A DNA stretch of 64,000 nt from JAEUIZ01 sp046155605. GTDB lineage: Bacteria; Planctomycetota; Phycisphaerae; Phycisphaerales; UBA1924. The notes below the pieces were generated by a model that was not told the DNA's origin, ran no database searches, and saw nothing but the letters and a program-made list of their open reading frames with translations. Within the stretch, counting starts at the first letter, position 1; every line of letters starts with the position of its first letter. Location of the stretch: assembly GCA_046155605.1 (NCBI GenBank), contig JBJXFQ010000130.1:1-64000 (forward strand), in the 5' to 3' direction. Shown here piece by piece: positions 27,516-35,873 of this stretch. Position numbers and translations under genes: made by a program.

Positions 27516-29690
27516 CTACGGGCATCCCGTCGCAAACGCGTTCAGGAATCCCACAAAGTCGTTGATGTTCAGGACGCAACTCCCGTCGATGTCGGCCCGC
27601 AGGTTGCCCGACGCGAACCCGTTCTGGAAGAACACAAAGTCCGAGACATTCGCGTTGCCGTCTCCGTCATAATCCGCCGGGCACACCGGCCCAGGGCCAT
27701 AGACCAGCCGCACCGTGCCCGTGTTCGATTGGCCGCCCGGCGTCGTGACGCGAAACGTGATCTGGTCGTTGCCGCACGCGCTCGCCGGCGCGGTGATAAC
27801 GCGATAGCCCTCTACCCCGGTCGAGATCGTAGCGCCCGTCGGCGCGCCCACGATCGTAAATGTCGCCTGCGACGGATTGCTGTTGAATCGCGCGGGCAAC
27901 TCGATCACGCACGGCCCCCCGCGCGCCACGCGCTTGGTATAACTGAACGCCGCCGGCGGCAGGCTCCCCGAAGCCCCCGTCGCCGCCACCGTCACCGTCT
28001 GCGGCGCGCTCCGCGCGATCACGCCATCGGCGTAGAGCACCTCGGCTTGGAGCGTGCTCGTCCCCGCGCCGAGGTTCCATCCATAGATCGCCAGATTCGC
28101 CGGCGCGGTCGCCGAGGCCGCGACGACGCGCCCGTTGTGAAGCAGCCGCACCTCGCTCACGGTCCCGCCGGTGCCTGTGATCGTGCAGCCGAACGAGGTC
28201 GCGCGGTCCCCGCTCGCGGGCACGACGCCCAGCGACGACGCGCGGCCGGTGTTGCTCGACGTGAACGATCCGACCCAGCGCCCCGCCGTCTTCACCGGAG
28301 TCGAGTCGTACGCCAGCACGCGAATCTGGTGGTACCCGTCCGCGAGCGCGACGGTGTTGATCGTGAACGGCTGCCCGGGAGCCTTGGAACTGTGGAAGAC
28401 GCCGTCGATGTGCAGGTCGAGACTCGCGATCGCGGCCCCGCCCGGCGCGGGCGTCGCCACGGGCGTGAACGTCACGCTCCCGCTGACCGTTCCCGTCGGC
28501 GCGTTGCCGGGCGCGACGGCGGGAATCCGCGCGAAGGTCCGCGTGATCGGGTCGCCGTAGAAAAGGCCCTGGAACGGCGCGTACGAGATCGTCCGCAACA
28601 GCGACTCGCCCAGCGACATCCCCTGGAAGTAGTACTGGTGCAGCAGGGCCGTGGGGAACTTGCCGAGGTAGTTGCACGGCTCCTCGACCTGCCCGTGCGA
28701 GCCCGACGCGCCGCGGCGGATCCAACTCGAGATCTTGGTCTGTGCCGCCACGTCAAAGGTCGCCGCCCAACTCGTGAAGTGGTCGCAGAACGCGCCGGGG
28801 AGGATCGTCATGGGGTCGGTGTCGACCTGCGGATCGATCCAGCCGGTCATCACACCGAGGATGTCGTTGCGTCCTGCGGGCGTGATCCCGTTGATGACCT
28901 CGCCGTTGCCGCCATTGGCGAGGAGCCACGCCACCGCGCCGTTGTAGACGGTGGGGGAGGCGCACCCGCCCTGGCTCGCGCAGGACCGCAGATTCCGGAG
29001 CGGGTCGGTGGTGTTCATGTAATAGAACTTGCCCGCGGGCCGCGTGCCGTCCGCCGCCACCGAGCGATCGATCATTGTGAAAATCTCGCCCAGGGTGTTC
29101 CCGCGTTCGCCGGTATAGCCAAGCAGCGCGCCGACGAAATACCGCCGCGAGCCTTGTGCCGTGCTCGGCGTGCCGAAGAGGTACGACGTGTTGCTGTCGA
29201 GCGCCAGCGGCGCACCCACCGTGTTCGAGAAAAACTGGTTCGGATAACTCACCGGATTCGGCCCGGGCAAAATCGGGGATTCCTGGAACGCCAGCGTGTA
29301 GATCGACGAGGTTGAGAAGCGCGTCAGCGGCGAGCAACTGTCGTTTACCAGCCCCGAAGCCGCGAGGTTGAACGAGCCGGGATCGGCCACCACGATGTAG
29401 TCGATGTGGTCGTCGAGTTTCACGTTGCGCAGTTGCCCGAAGAGCCCGTCGAGCGCGCCGTTGTCGGCGGCAAAGATCGCGTAACTCTGCGGCGTCGGAA
29501 CGATGTAGAGCACGTTCCGATCCGGGATGTTCCGCGCGTTCTTGTAGTAGTTCCCGAGGTGCATCGAGTCCGCCGACGCGGGATTGATGAGGATCAGCAC
29601 GTTCTCCGGCGAGCCGCCTGCCCGCGCCAACCCCGCCGACGCCACAACAATGCACGCCGCGACGCGGGCACTTGCAACGAATCCGGCCAT
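27516..29690 (-). CDS. TIGR03790-type exported protein with dockerin tail
   Basis: ATG 29690 has GGGAG upstream and gives a signal peptide (ending LARA-GG). The body begins ENVLILINPASADSMHLGNY and RNIPDRNVLYI, the pattern of the TIGR03790 family found in planctomycetes and relatives. Family function is unknown. Immunoglobulin-like segments follow from about residue 390. The tail (ADYDGDGNANVSDFVFF, then ADIDGSCVLNINDF) is a more classical calcium-loop dockerin than those elsewhere in the window, but it also ends FATGCP. 724 residues. Confidence 0.82.
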   Translation of the reverse strand: MAGFVASARVAACIVVASAGLARAGGSPENVLILINPASADSMHLGNYYKNARNIPDRNVLYIVPTPQSYAIFAADNGALDGLFGQLRNVKLDDHIDYIVVADPGSFNLAASGLVNDSCSPLTRFSTSSIYTLAFQESPILPGPNPVSYPNQFFSNTVGAPLALDSNTSYLFGTPSTAQGSRRYFVGALLGYTGERGNTLGEIFTMIDRSVAADGTRPAGKFYYMNTTDPLRNLRSCASQGGCASPTVYNGAVAWLLANGGNGEVINGITPAGRNDILGVMTGWIDPQVDTDPMTILPGAFCDHFTSWAATFDVAAQTKISSWIRRGASGSHGQVEEPCNYLGKFPTALLHQYYFQGMSLGESLLRTISYAPFQGLFYGDPITRTFARIPAVAPGNAPTGTVSGSVTFTPVATPAPGGAAIASLDLHIDGVFHSSKAPGQPFTINTVALADGYHQIRVLAYDSTPVKTAGRWVGSFTSSNTGRASSLGVVPASGDRATSFGCTITGTGGTVSEVRLLHNGRVVAASATAPANLAIYGWNLGAGTSTLQAEVLYADGVIARSAPQTVTVAATGASGSLPPAAFSYTKRVARGGPCVIELPARFNSNPSQATFTIVGAPTGATISTGVEGYRVITAPASACGNDQITFRVTTPGGQSNTGTVRLVYGPGPVCPADYDGDGNANVSDFVFFQNGFASGNLRADIDGSCVLNINDFVGFLNAFATGCP

Positions 29691-29928
29691 GTCTGATGCT
29701 CCCTTCGGCTTATGGAGTATGCCTCCGACCGGGCAAAACGCCAGTCGAGGCGGGTCTCCGACGCGCTCCCGCAGCGCGCACCACAGGTTATAGGCACTCC
29801 GGCACTCGTGCCATCGCAAACGCACCCCGTACCCGCGACTTGTGTCCAATCTTCGCGCTCCGCCAACGCGCTCCCGCAATCCGGCGTCACCTTTCGCGTT
29901 CTTCGTCTGAACACCGAGGAGAAACCCG

Positions 29929-31101
29929 ATGCTCGCCAACCGACTGCTCGCGTCAACCGCCGCCGCGTTCGCGTCTGCTGCGGCCTGTGCCCAGCCCCAG
30001 CCCACCTTCCCTGCGTTGCCCTACGCCACCCTTGGGCCGCGCTCCCTGCTCCTCGATCTCTACATCCCCGCCGCGGGGCCGGGGCCATTCCCTTGCGTCG
30101 TCTTTATCCATGGCGGCGGCTGGTCAGGCGGCAGCCGGACACCCGTCCCCGCGCCCGCACTCGCCACGCGCCTCCTCAACGCCGGCCTCGCCATCGCCAG
30201 CATTGACTATCGCCTCACCAGTCAGGCCGGGCAGTTCGGCACGAACCCCGTGACGTTTCCGGCGCAGATTCATGACACCAAGGGCGCGGTGCGATTCCTC
30301 CGCGCCAATGCCGCTCAGTTCAACCTCAACCCCGCGCGCTTCGGGAGTTGGGGCAGTTCCGCCGGCGGCCACCTCTCCGCCCTTCTGGGTGCCTCCGGGG
30401 GCGTGGCATCCCTCGAAGGCACCGTCGGCGGCAACCTCGGCCAATCCAGCGCCGTCCAGGCCGTCGCCGATTACTTCGGACCCACCGACCTTCTCAACGC
30501 GAGCCCCGACGTCACCACGCCGCCCGGAAGCACCGTCAATCACGATGCGCCAACCAGCGCCGAATCCGCCCTCATCGGCTTCAACCAGCCGGGCCAGGGA
30601 ATCGGCGTCCTTCGCGCCAACCAGAACAACCCCAATCCGCCCTTTCCGCAGTTCGTCACCCTCGTCACCCAGGCCAACCCCATGACCTGGGTCGATCCGG
30701 TCGATCCGCCCTTCCTCATCGCCCACGGCGAACTCGACACTGTTGTCCCGCAGAAGCAAAGCATCAAACTCCACGACGCCCTCCGCGCCGCGGGCGGCAC
30801 CAGCACCTACTGGGTCATGCCCAGCGCCGGGCACGGCTTCGGCGGGGCCGAGATCGAAGCCGAGGTTACCCGTTTCTTCCAGATGCACCTGCTGGGTGTG
30901 CCCTTCCCGCCTCGCTGCGCGGCCAACTGCGACGGCTCCACCGCCGCGCCCGTTCTCAATATCAACGACTTCCAGTGCTTCATCAATCGCTTTGCGGCCA
31001 ACCAGCCCAGCGCCAACTGCGACGCCTCGACGCTCGTGCCGGTGCTCAACGTCAACGATTTTTCGTGCTTTCTGAATCGCTTCGCGACGGGTTGCCCCTG
31101 A
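29929..31101 (+). CDS. Exported alpha/beta-hydrolase with dockerin-like tail
   Basis: The ribosome site GAGGAGA precedes ATG 29929. After a signal peptide there is a carboxylesterase/BD-FAE-like hydrolase: oxyanion motif HGGGWSGG, nucleophile GSSAGGH, Asp in AHGELDTVVP and His in PSAGHGF. It should hydrolyse esters or act on acylated polysaccharides outside the cytoplasm. Two repeats (AANCDGST, SANCDAST) ending FATGCP form the sorting or docking tail. 390 residues. The gene downstream, in the same direction, carries the same kind of tail. Confidence 0.87.
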   Translation: MLANRLLASTAAAFASAAACAQPQPTFPALPYATLGPRSLLLDLYIPAAGPGPFPCVVFIHGGGWSGGSRTPVPAPALATRLLNAGLAIASIDYRLTSQAGQFGTNPVTFPAQIHDTKGAVRFLRANAAQFNLNPARFGSWGSSAGGHLSALLGASGGVASLEGTVGGNLGQSSAVQAVADYFGPTDLLNASPDVTTPPGSTVNHDAPTSAESALIGFNQPGQGIGVLRANQNNPNPPFPQFVTLVTQANPMTWVDPVDPPFLIAHGELDTVVPQKQSIKLHDALRAAGGTSTYWVMPSAGHGFGGAEIEAEVTRFFQMHLLGVPFPPRCAANCDGSTAAPVLNINDFQCFINRFAANQPSANCDASTLVPVLNVNDFSCFLNRFATGCP

Positions 31102-31129
31102 TGGCATCGATCAACTAGGAGATCAGCGC

Positions 31130-32338
31130 ATGGCTCGCGGATTCACGCTCATGCTCACGTCGGCGATGGTGGCGCGCCTTGCGACAGGTGCCGACTGCTC
31201 CGTCACCTCCGTGGGCAAGGTCCCGCTCAACGACCTCGGGGCAGGGACGTACCTGGGGCTCTACCAGGGCGGGCTGTATCCGGGCGGGCTGAACACGCCG
31301 CCCGCGATGCACCTGACGACGGGGCAGGCGCGGGCCGCGGCGGTCGTGCCGCTGAATCTGCTGGGCAACCCGGACCCCAGCGGGAAGTACGTGCTGCTCT
31401 CGATCGGGATGTCGAACACGACGCAGGAGTTTTGCGGGAGTTCGCTGCCCCCTTGCGCCCCGTGGACATTCGGCGGGCAGGCCGCGGCGAGCCCGCAGGT
31501 GAACCACACCACGCTGGCGATCGTGAACGGTGCGGCGGGAGGGCAGACGTCGGTGACGTGGGACCAGCCGACGGACGCGAACTACGACCGCGTGCGCGAC
31601 ATGGTGCTCGCGCCCCAGGGCCTCTCGGAGGCGCAGGTGCAGGTGGTGTGGATCAAGACGGCCAACGCCGGGCCGACGATCTCGCTGCCCAACGCCGCGG
31701 CCGACGCGAACGCGCTGGTCACGCACATCGGGAACATCGCGCGAGCCGTCAAGGTGCGGTACCCGAACGTAAAGATCGTGCTCCTGTCCAGCCGCATCTA
31801 CGCGGGCTACGCCTCGACGATGCTGAACCGGGAGCCCTACGCGTACGAGTCGGCGTTCGGGGTGAAGTGGGCGATCGAGTCGCAGATCGCGCAGATGGCG
31901 GGGCAGCCGGCGCATCCGCTGGCCGGCGACCTCAACTACACCACCGTCGCGCCGTTCCTGGCCTGGGGCCCGTACCTCTGGGCCGACGGCCTGACGCCGC
32001 GGAGCGACGGGCTGACCTGGGCGTGCGCGGACCTCGAGGCGGACGGGACTCACCCGTCGATGTCGGGCGAGCAGAAGGTGGGGCAGTTGCTGATGAACTT
32101 CATGCTGACCTCCCCGTTCGCGTCGCCGTGGTTCCGCGCGGCGGGCGCGCCGTGCTATGCCAACTGCGACCAGAGCACCACGCCGCCCGTGCTGAACATC
32201 AACGACTTCTCGTGCTTCCTGAATCGGTTCGCGTCGGGCTCGCCCTACGCGAACTGCGACCTGAGCACCACGCCGCCCGTGCTCAACGTCAACGACTTCT
32301 CGTGCTTTGTGAACCGCTTCGCGGCGGGATGCACCTGA
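31130..32338 (+). CDS. SGNH/GDSL-like exported protein with dockerin-like tail
   Basis: A signal sequence is followed by a catalytic-like domain with VLLSIGMSNTTQEF near the N-terminal side, an internal VWIKTANAGP strand, and DGTHPSMSGEQKVGQ, the Asp-x-x-His block of SGNH hydrolases. The Ser of IGMSNT would be the nucleophile. Two repeats (YANCDQST and YANCDLST) end FAAGCT. It starts 28 bases after the preceding hydrolase gene with GGAGA upstream, so the pair is probably cotranscribed. 402 residues. Confidence 0.78.
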   Translation: MARGFTLMLTSAMVARLATGADCSVTSVGKVPLNDLGAGTYLGLYQGGLYPGGLNTPPAMHLTTGQARAAAVVPLNLLGNPDPSGKYVLLSIGMSNTTQEFCGSSLPPCAPWTFGGQAAASPQVNHTTLAIVNGAAGGQTSVTWDQPTDANYDRVRDMVLAPQGLSEAQVQVVWIKTANAGPTISLPNAAADANALVTHIGNIARAVKVRYPNVKIVLLSSRIYAGYASTMLNREPYAYESAFGVKWAIESQIAQMAGQPAHPLAGDLNYTTVAPFLAWGPYLWADGLTPRSDGLTWACADLEADGTHPSMSGEQKVGQLLMNFMLTSPFASPWFRAAGAPCYANCDQSTTPPVLNINDFSCFLNRFASGSPYANCDLSTTPPVLNVNDFSCFVNRFAAGCT

Positions 32339-32379
32339 TCCCACTGGCGTCGGCGACTCGGGGCCGCTAGATTCAGCGC

Positions 32380-33003
32380 GTGAACATTCCCGCACAACCG
32401 ATCGCCGCGTTGCGCCTCGCGCTCGTCGCCGCCATTGCCTTGCTGGTTTGCGGTTGCGCGGGCCAGCGTGGCTCTGCCGAGGTTTCCATCGCGAAGGGCG
32501 ACTACGCCCGCGCCTTTGATGCCGCGCGCGACATGCTCGTCGCCTCGCGCTTCACCCTCGAACGAGTCGATGCCCGCGAGGGCGTCATCACGACGCGGCC
32601 CAAGCATTCCAGCGGCCTAGCCACGCCCTGGGACGCCGAGCAATCAACCTTGGATCAGGAGTTCGACGACCTCGTCAACCACCACGATCGCCGCGTCCGA
32701 ATCGCCTTCGAACCCGTCGGTACGCCCGCTGACACGTCAGATTCCCCGTCCTCCGCTCCGCCCGACCTCCGCCGACACGACGGCCCCGTCGTCGCCCGCG
32801 TCGAGGTTTGGGTCGAGCGCCTCGCCCGCCCCGGCTGGCGCGTCGATACCACTTCCGTCCGCCTCAGCCCCGCATGGCGCGACCCCGCGCTCCAGGAGCG
32901 CGGCATCGGCGCGACTTTCGCCGTGCCGACCACGCGCGACGACGCCCTCGCTGCACAACTCGGCACTCGCCTCGCCGATCGCATCAAGCGCGACACGCGC
33001 TGA
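32380..33003 (+). CDS. Lipoprotein of unknown function
   Basis: A GTG start gives the signal LVAAIALLVCGCAG with lipobox CGC. The 207-residue protein has a region DYARAFDAARDMLVASRF and ERVDAREGVITTRP that recalls small lipoproteins with a BamC-like or DUF4136-like fold, but no family is recognised with confidence. It is charged and without further membrane segments. It follows the SGNH gene by 41 bases. Confidence 0.65.
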   Translation: MNIPAQPIAALRLALVAAIALLVCGCAGQRGSAEVSIAKGDYARAFDAARDMLVASRFTLERVDAREGVITTRPKHSSGLATPWDAEQSTLDQEFDDLVNHHDRRVRIAFEPVGTPADTSDSPSSAPPDLRRHDGPVVARVEVWVERLARPGWRVDTTSVRLSPAWRDPALQERGIGATFAVPTTRDDALAAQLGTRLADRIKRDTR

Positions 33004-33049
33004 CGTCTGCCGGCTCCATCAGCGGTCCCCGTCAGTGCTGCTTCTTCTC

Positions 33050-33083
33050 GTGCCACCGACCGTCGCCTTGGACGGTCGGTGCT
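33050..33083. repeat. REP-like 34-bp palindrome, copy 1
   Basis: The arms ACCGACCGTC and GACGGTCGGT form a hairpin with a short loop, flanked by GTGCC and GCT. The same element lies in inverted orientation at 62365-62398 with only two differences, both in the loop. It sits between genes, upstream of the SucC-like gene. Confidence 0.65.
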
Positions 33084-33124
33084 CCTGGGTACTCCGCTTG
33101 CGGGGCGGTCTTCTTCTCTCTCCG

Positions 33125-33158
33125 GTGCCATCGGTCAACCGTTTCGGTTGGCCGATGC
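33125..33158. repeat. REP-like palindrome, related form
   Basis: It begins with GTGCCA like the copy at 33050. The arms CATCGGTCAACCG and CGGTTGGCCGATG pair over 13 positions (one G-T pair) around a TTT loop. The body sequence differs from copy 1, so it is a relative in layout rather than an identical copy. Confidence 0.5.
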
Positions 33159-33200
33159 GCTTTCTCTCTGCCGTCTCCCCGGCGTCTACCCTCCTTCCCC

Positions 33201-34751
33201 ATGGCCCGTCTCCACGAATATCAGGGCAAGGCCATTCTCGCGGCCCACGGCCTCGTCGTTCCTCGCGGTGCCGCTGCCTCCACTCCCGATCAAGCCGCCG
33301 ACATCGCTCGTCGCCTCGCCGGTTCCGTCGTCGTCAAGATTCAGGCCTGGACCACGGGCCGCGCGGCCCTCGGCGGCGTCGGGTTCGCCGACACCCCCGA
33401 TCAGACCGCCGATCTTGCCCGTCGAATGCTCGGCATGAAGGTCGGCAACTTCCCTGTCACGCACGTCCTCGTCGAAGAAAGACTCCCCATCGCCCGCGAA
33501 CTCTTCGTCTCGCTGACGATCGACGACCGCGAGCGTGCGCCCGTCATCCTCGTCTCCCTTCACGGCGGTTCGGGCATCGAGGAGCGTGCCCGTGAGGTCG
33601 AGCGGCTCGTGTGCGATCCCGTCCACGGCCCAGATGCCGCCCGCCTCCGTGCGTTCATCGGCGCGTCCGATATCGCGCCGGCGGCACGCGAACCCGTCGC
33701 CTGCGCCATCGAGCGACTTTTCGCTGCCGCTCGTGCCATCGAGGCTCGCTCGCTCGAGATCAACCCGCTGGCGATCCTCACCGATGGCCGCGTCGTTGCC
33801 GCCGACTGTCGGCTCACCGTTGATGATTACGCCGTCTTCCGGCATCCCGAGTTGGGCATCGACATCGCCCGCGAACTAGACCATCCGCCGACGGAGTTGG
33901 AGCGGATCGCCTACGCCGTCGAGCAGGCCGACCACCGCGGGACGTTCTACTTCGCACAGATGAACTGGGTAGATCGACGGTCCCCGTCGATCGAAGCCGT
34001 CACAGCCGTCCCGGCCGCTTCCAAGGGCCTCATCGGATTCCACGGCGCCGGGGGCGGGGGCTCGATGATGTCGATGGACGCGATCACCGCCGAGGGCTTC
34101 ACGATCGCCAACTTCTGTGACACCAGCGGGAACCCATCGCCCGCCAAGGTCTATCGCGCCGCGCGGATCATCCTCTCGCAGCCCGGGCTCGTCGGCTACT
34201 TCGGCTCGGGCTCCGGCGTCGCCAACCAGGAGCAGTTCTGGTCCGCCTACGGCCTGGCCAAAGCCTTCTGGGAACTGGATCTCTCGATCCCCGCGGTGAT
34301 CCGCCTCGGCGGGAACACCGAAGACCGCGCTGTCGATATCCTCCAATCCGCGTGCAAGGGCCTCCCCGCGCCCGTCGAGGGATATAAGAAAAACGACCCC
34401 CCGGCCAAGATCGCCGCCCGCTTTGCGGCGCTCGTCGCGGAGCATCGCGGAGCGCCGTGGTCGCCCCATGCTCCCCGCCGACCCGCCTTCGTGGGCACCC
34501 GCGACGCGCTCTCGTTCCCCATCAAACACGGGACGCTCTGGCTCGACCCCGCCGCCTGGCGCGCCCACGGCCCGGCGATCGCCGCTCGCTCCTCGGGCCT
34601 CCTCCGCGACGATGCGGGCCGGCCCGCGCTCGCCGTCAGCGCCGAGGAACTGGCCACAAAGGACAGCGAACTCATCGCCTGCGAGGTCGAATGCCGACGC
34701 GACGGGGTCGAGGGCTTGTTTGTGGAGTTGCCGGTGGCGGGGGTGGATTGA
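33201..34751 (+). CDS. Succinyl-CoA synthetase beta-like ATP-grasp protein with C-terminal extension
   Basis: MARLHEYQGKAILAAHGLVVP is a clear SucC-like opening, followed by an ATP-grasp domain (VVKIQAWTTGRAALGGV; EINPLAILTDG). From about residue 275 a CoA-ligase domain follows (GLIGFHGAGGGGSM; FGSGSGVANQ; VIRLGGN). The protein has 516 residues, about 130 more than a usual SucC; the last 85 form an extra domain of unknown type. No sucD-like gene is next to it. It may be a succinyl-CoA or malyl-CoA ligase-type subunit, or a specialised acyl-CoA ligase. Confidence 0.8.
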   Translation: MARLHEYQGKAILAAHGLVVPRGAAASTPDQAADIARRLAGSVVVKIQAWTTGRAALGGVGFADTPDQTADLARRMLGMKVGNFPVTHVLVEERLPIARELFVSLTIDDRERAPVILVSLHGGSGIEERAREVERLVCDPVHGPDAARLRAFIGASDIAPAAREPVACAIERLFAAARAIEARSLEINPLAILTDGRVVAADCRLTVDDYAVFRHPELGIDIARELDHPPTELERIAYAVEQADHRGTFYFAQMNWVDRRSPSIEAVTAVPAASKGLIGFHGAGGGGSMMSMDAITAEGFTIANFCDTSGNPSPAKVYRAARIILSQPGLVGYFGSGSGVANQEQFWSAYGLAKAFWELDLSIPAVIRLGGNTEDRAVDILQSACKGLPAPVEGYKKNDPPAKIAARFAALVAEHRGAPWSPHAPRRPAFVGTRDALSFPIKHGTLWLDPAAWRAHGPAIAARSSGLLRDDAGRPALAVSAEELATKDSELIACEVECRRDGVEGLFVELPVAGVD

Positions 34752-35048
34752 AGGGGTGCGGCGTGTCTGTGCGATCGCCGCGGTTGCGACTCTCCAAACG
34801 CTGAGCCGCACTTCTTGCCATCACCCACCAAGCCATCGAAGCACATGTGCAGGCCGAAAGAAGCCCATCTGACAGTTGCTGAAAGTTTTGCAAAACTTTC
34901 AGATAGCCTCAGTTCATCCTCTGCTGGGCAACACTTCCTGCGCACTGTTCCTCGGCTCCCGCCGCGGGGTACCGGCACAATCAGGCCGCTGGGGTTCATA
35001 GTCAAACTTCATGCGGCGGGGCTGGATCAATATCTGACCAAAGTGTGC
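34752..35048. other. Convergent intergenic region with a long palindrome
   Basis: No gene is supported here. The stretch is less GC-rich than its surroundings between 34840 and 35045. It contains the perfect 24-bp palindrome at 34879-34902. Open frames on both strands across it (for example plus 34815-35327) show mixed codon use and no domains. Confidence 0.45.
34879..34902. repeat. Perfect 24-bp palindrome
   Basis: The left half is CTGAAAGTTTTG and the right half is its exact reverse complement, with the centre GC. The symmetry without a loop is like an operator for a dimeric regulator (LacI-type sites have this shape), but no gene starts nearby. It lies between two genes that converge on it. 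Confidence 0.6.
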
Positions 35049-35180
35049 TTATGTGCCCTTCCGCTTCTGGCACACTACCGCGACGGTGCCGGCGGGGTCG
35101 CGTCGCGGGCTGGCGAAGTCTGCAATCGCACGGACTCGACGCGCGCCGTTGTCTGCGCCGAACAAGCGCCGCACGCGCAT
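35049..35180 (-). CDS. Possible small protein downstream of the PD-(D/E)XK-like gene
   Basis: This 43-codon frame (MRVRRLFGADNGARRVRAI at its start) continues in the same phase after the stop of the upstream gene, with ten more open codons between them. GGGAG lies before the ATG at 35180. It could be a short separate gene, or the end of a longer protein interrupted by the TGA at 35217-35219. The product would be strongly basic. No family is recognised. Confidence 0.3.
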   Translation of the reverse strand: MRVRRLFGADNGARRVRAIADFASPRRDPAGTVAVVCQKRKGT

Positions 35181-35216
35181 GATCTCCCGCTGGGAGAGGG
35201 CGGGCCACGCGGCGAC

Positions 35217-35786
35217 TCAGGCGGTCCTCTCAGGGGGCGTGATCCGCAGCAGCACGCAAGCAAGGTCATCGGTCTTGGTCGGGACAGACACCGTGAAAAC
35301 CGCCCCGTTGAGGTCGCCGGCTTGTAGTCCAGCGTACTCGGCCTCGAACGTCTTGGCCCTTAGCCCGCGTTCGCGGCGTTCGTACACCAAGACCAGCAAT
35401 CGGTCCTCAATCTGGGGATCTAGCCGATAGGCGTGCAGCTTGCGGACGCACTCGTCGAACTCTCGGCGATTCTGGGTCCCGGCTCCGCCCTTCCACTGTC
35501 GGGCGGTCCCGTCGGCGTCAAAGTGCCTCCTGAAGATGAAGAACTTGAGCTCGATCAGCGCCCGCCTCGTCGTCGCGCCGGGGCCGGTATGCCCGGGCCA
35601 CGCCACGAACAGGTCAAAGCGATTCCACTCAGTCTGGCAACTAGCGATGGGGCAAACGCTCTTGATCCGCCGAATCAGGAACGAGCGGACGGTTGCCTCA
35701 TCGACATTCCCCATATCGACCACGGCAGCGTGCTCGCGGAGATCGTCAATTACCGCCCGGAGAATTCCTTCCCAATCCATGTTCAC
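35217..35786 (-). CDS. PD-(D/E)XK nuclease-like hypothetical protein
   Basis: Residues NRFDLFVAWPG and, some 15 residues later, RRALIELKFFIFRR give the D...E-x-K pattern of PD-(D/E)XK nuclease folds, though catalysis cannot be judged from sequence alone. Helical regions precede and follow it. The start could be GTG 35786 or ATG 35780; neither has a good ribosome site. Its codon use is less GC3-biased than the neighbours, and it lies beside a palindrome-bearing gap, which is consistent with recent acquisition. 189 residues. Confidence 0.55.
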   Translation of the reverse strand: MNMDWEGILRAVIDDLREHAAVVDMGNVDEATVRSFLIRRIKSVCPIASCQTEWNRFDLFVAWPGHTGPGATTRRALIELKFFIFRRHFDADGTARQWKGGAGTQNRREFDECVRKLHAYRLDPQIEDRLLVLVYERRERGLRAKTFEAEYAGLQAGDLNGAVFTVSVPTKTDDLACVLLRITPPERTA

Positions 35787-35873
35787 AGCATACCGCGCAA
35801 GCCGCTACCTCCACTCGCCCGCCCCCGCGGCGTGGGCCTCACGCAGGCCATGACTCGAGCCTCGGTCGCGGCG

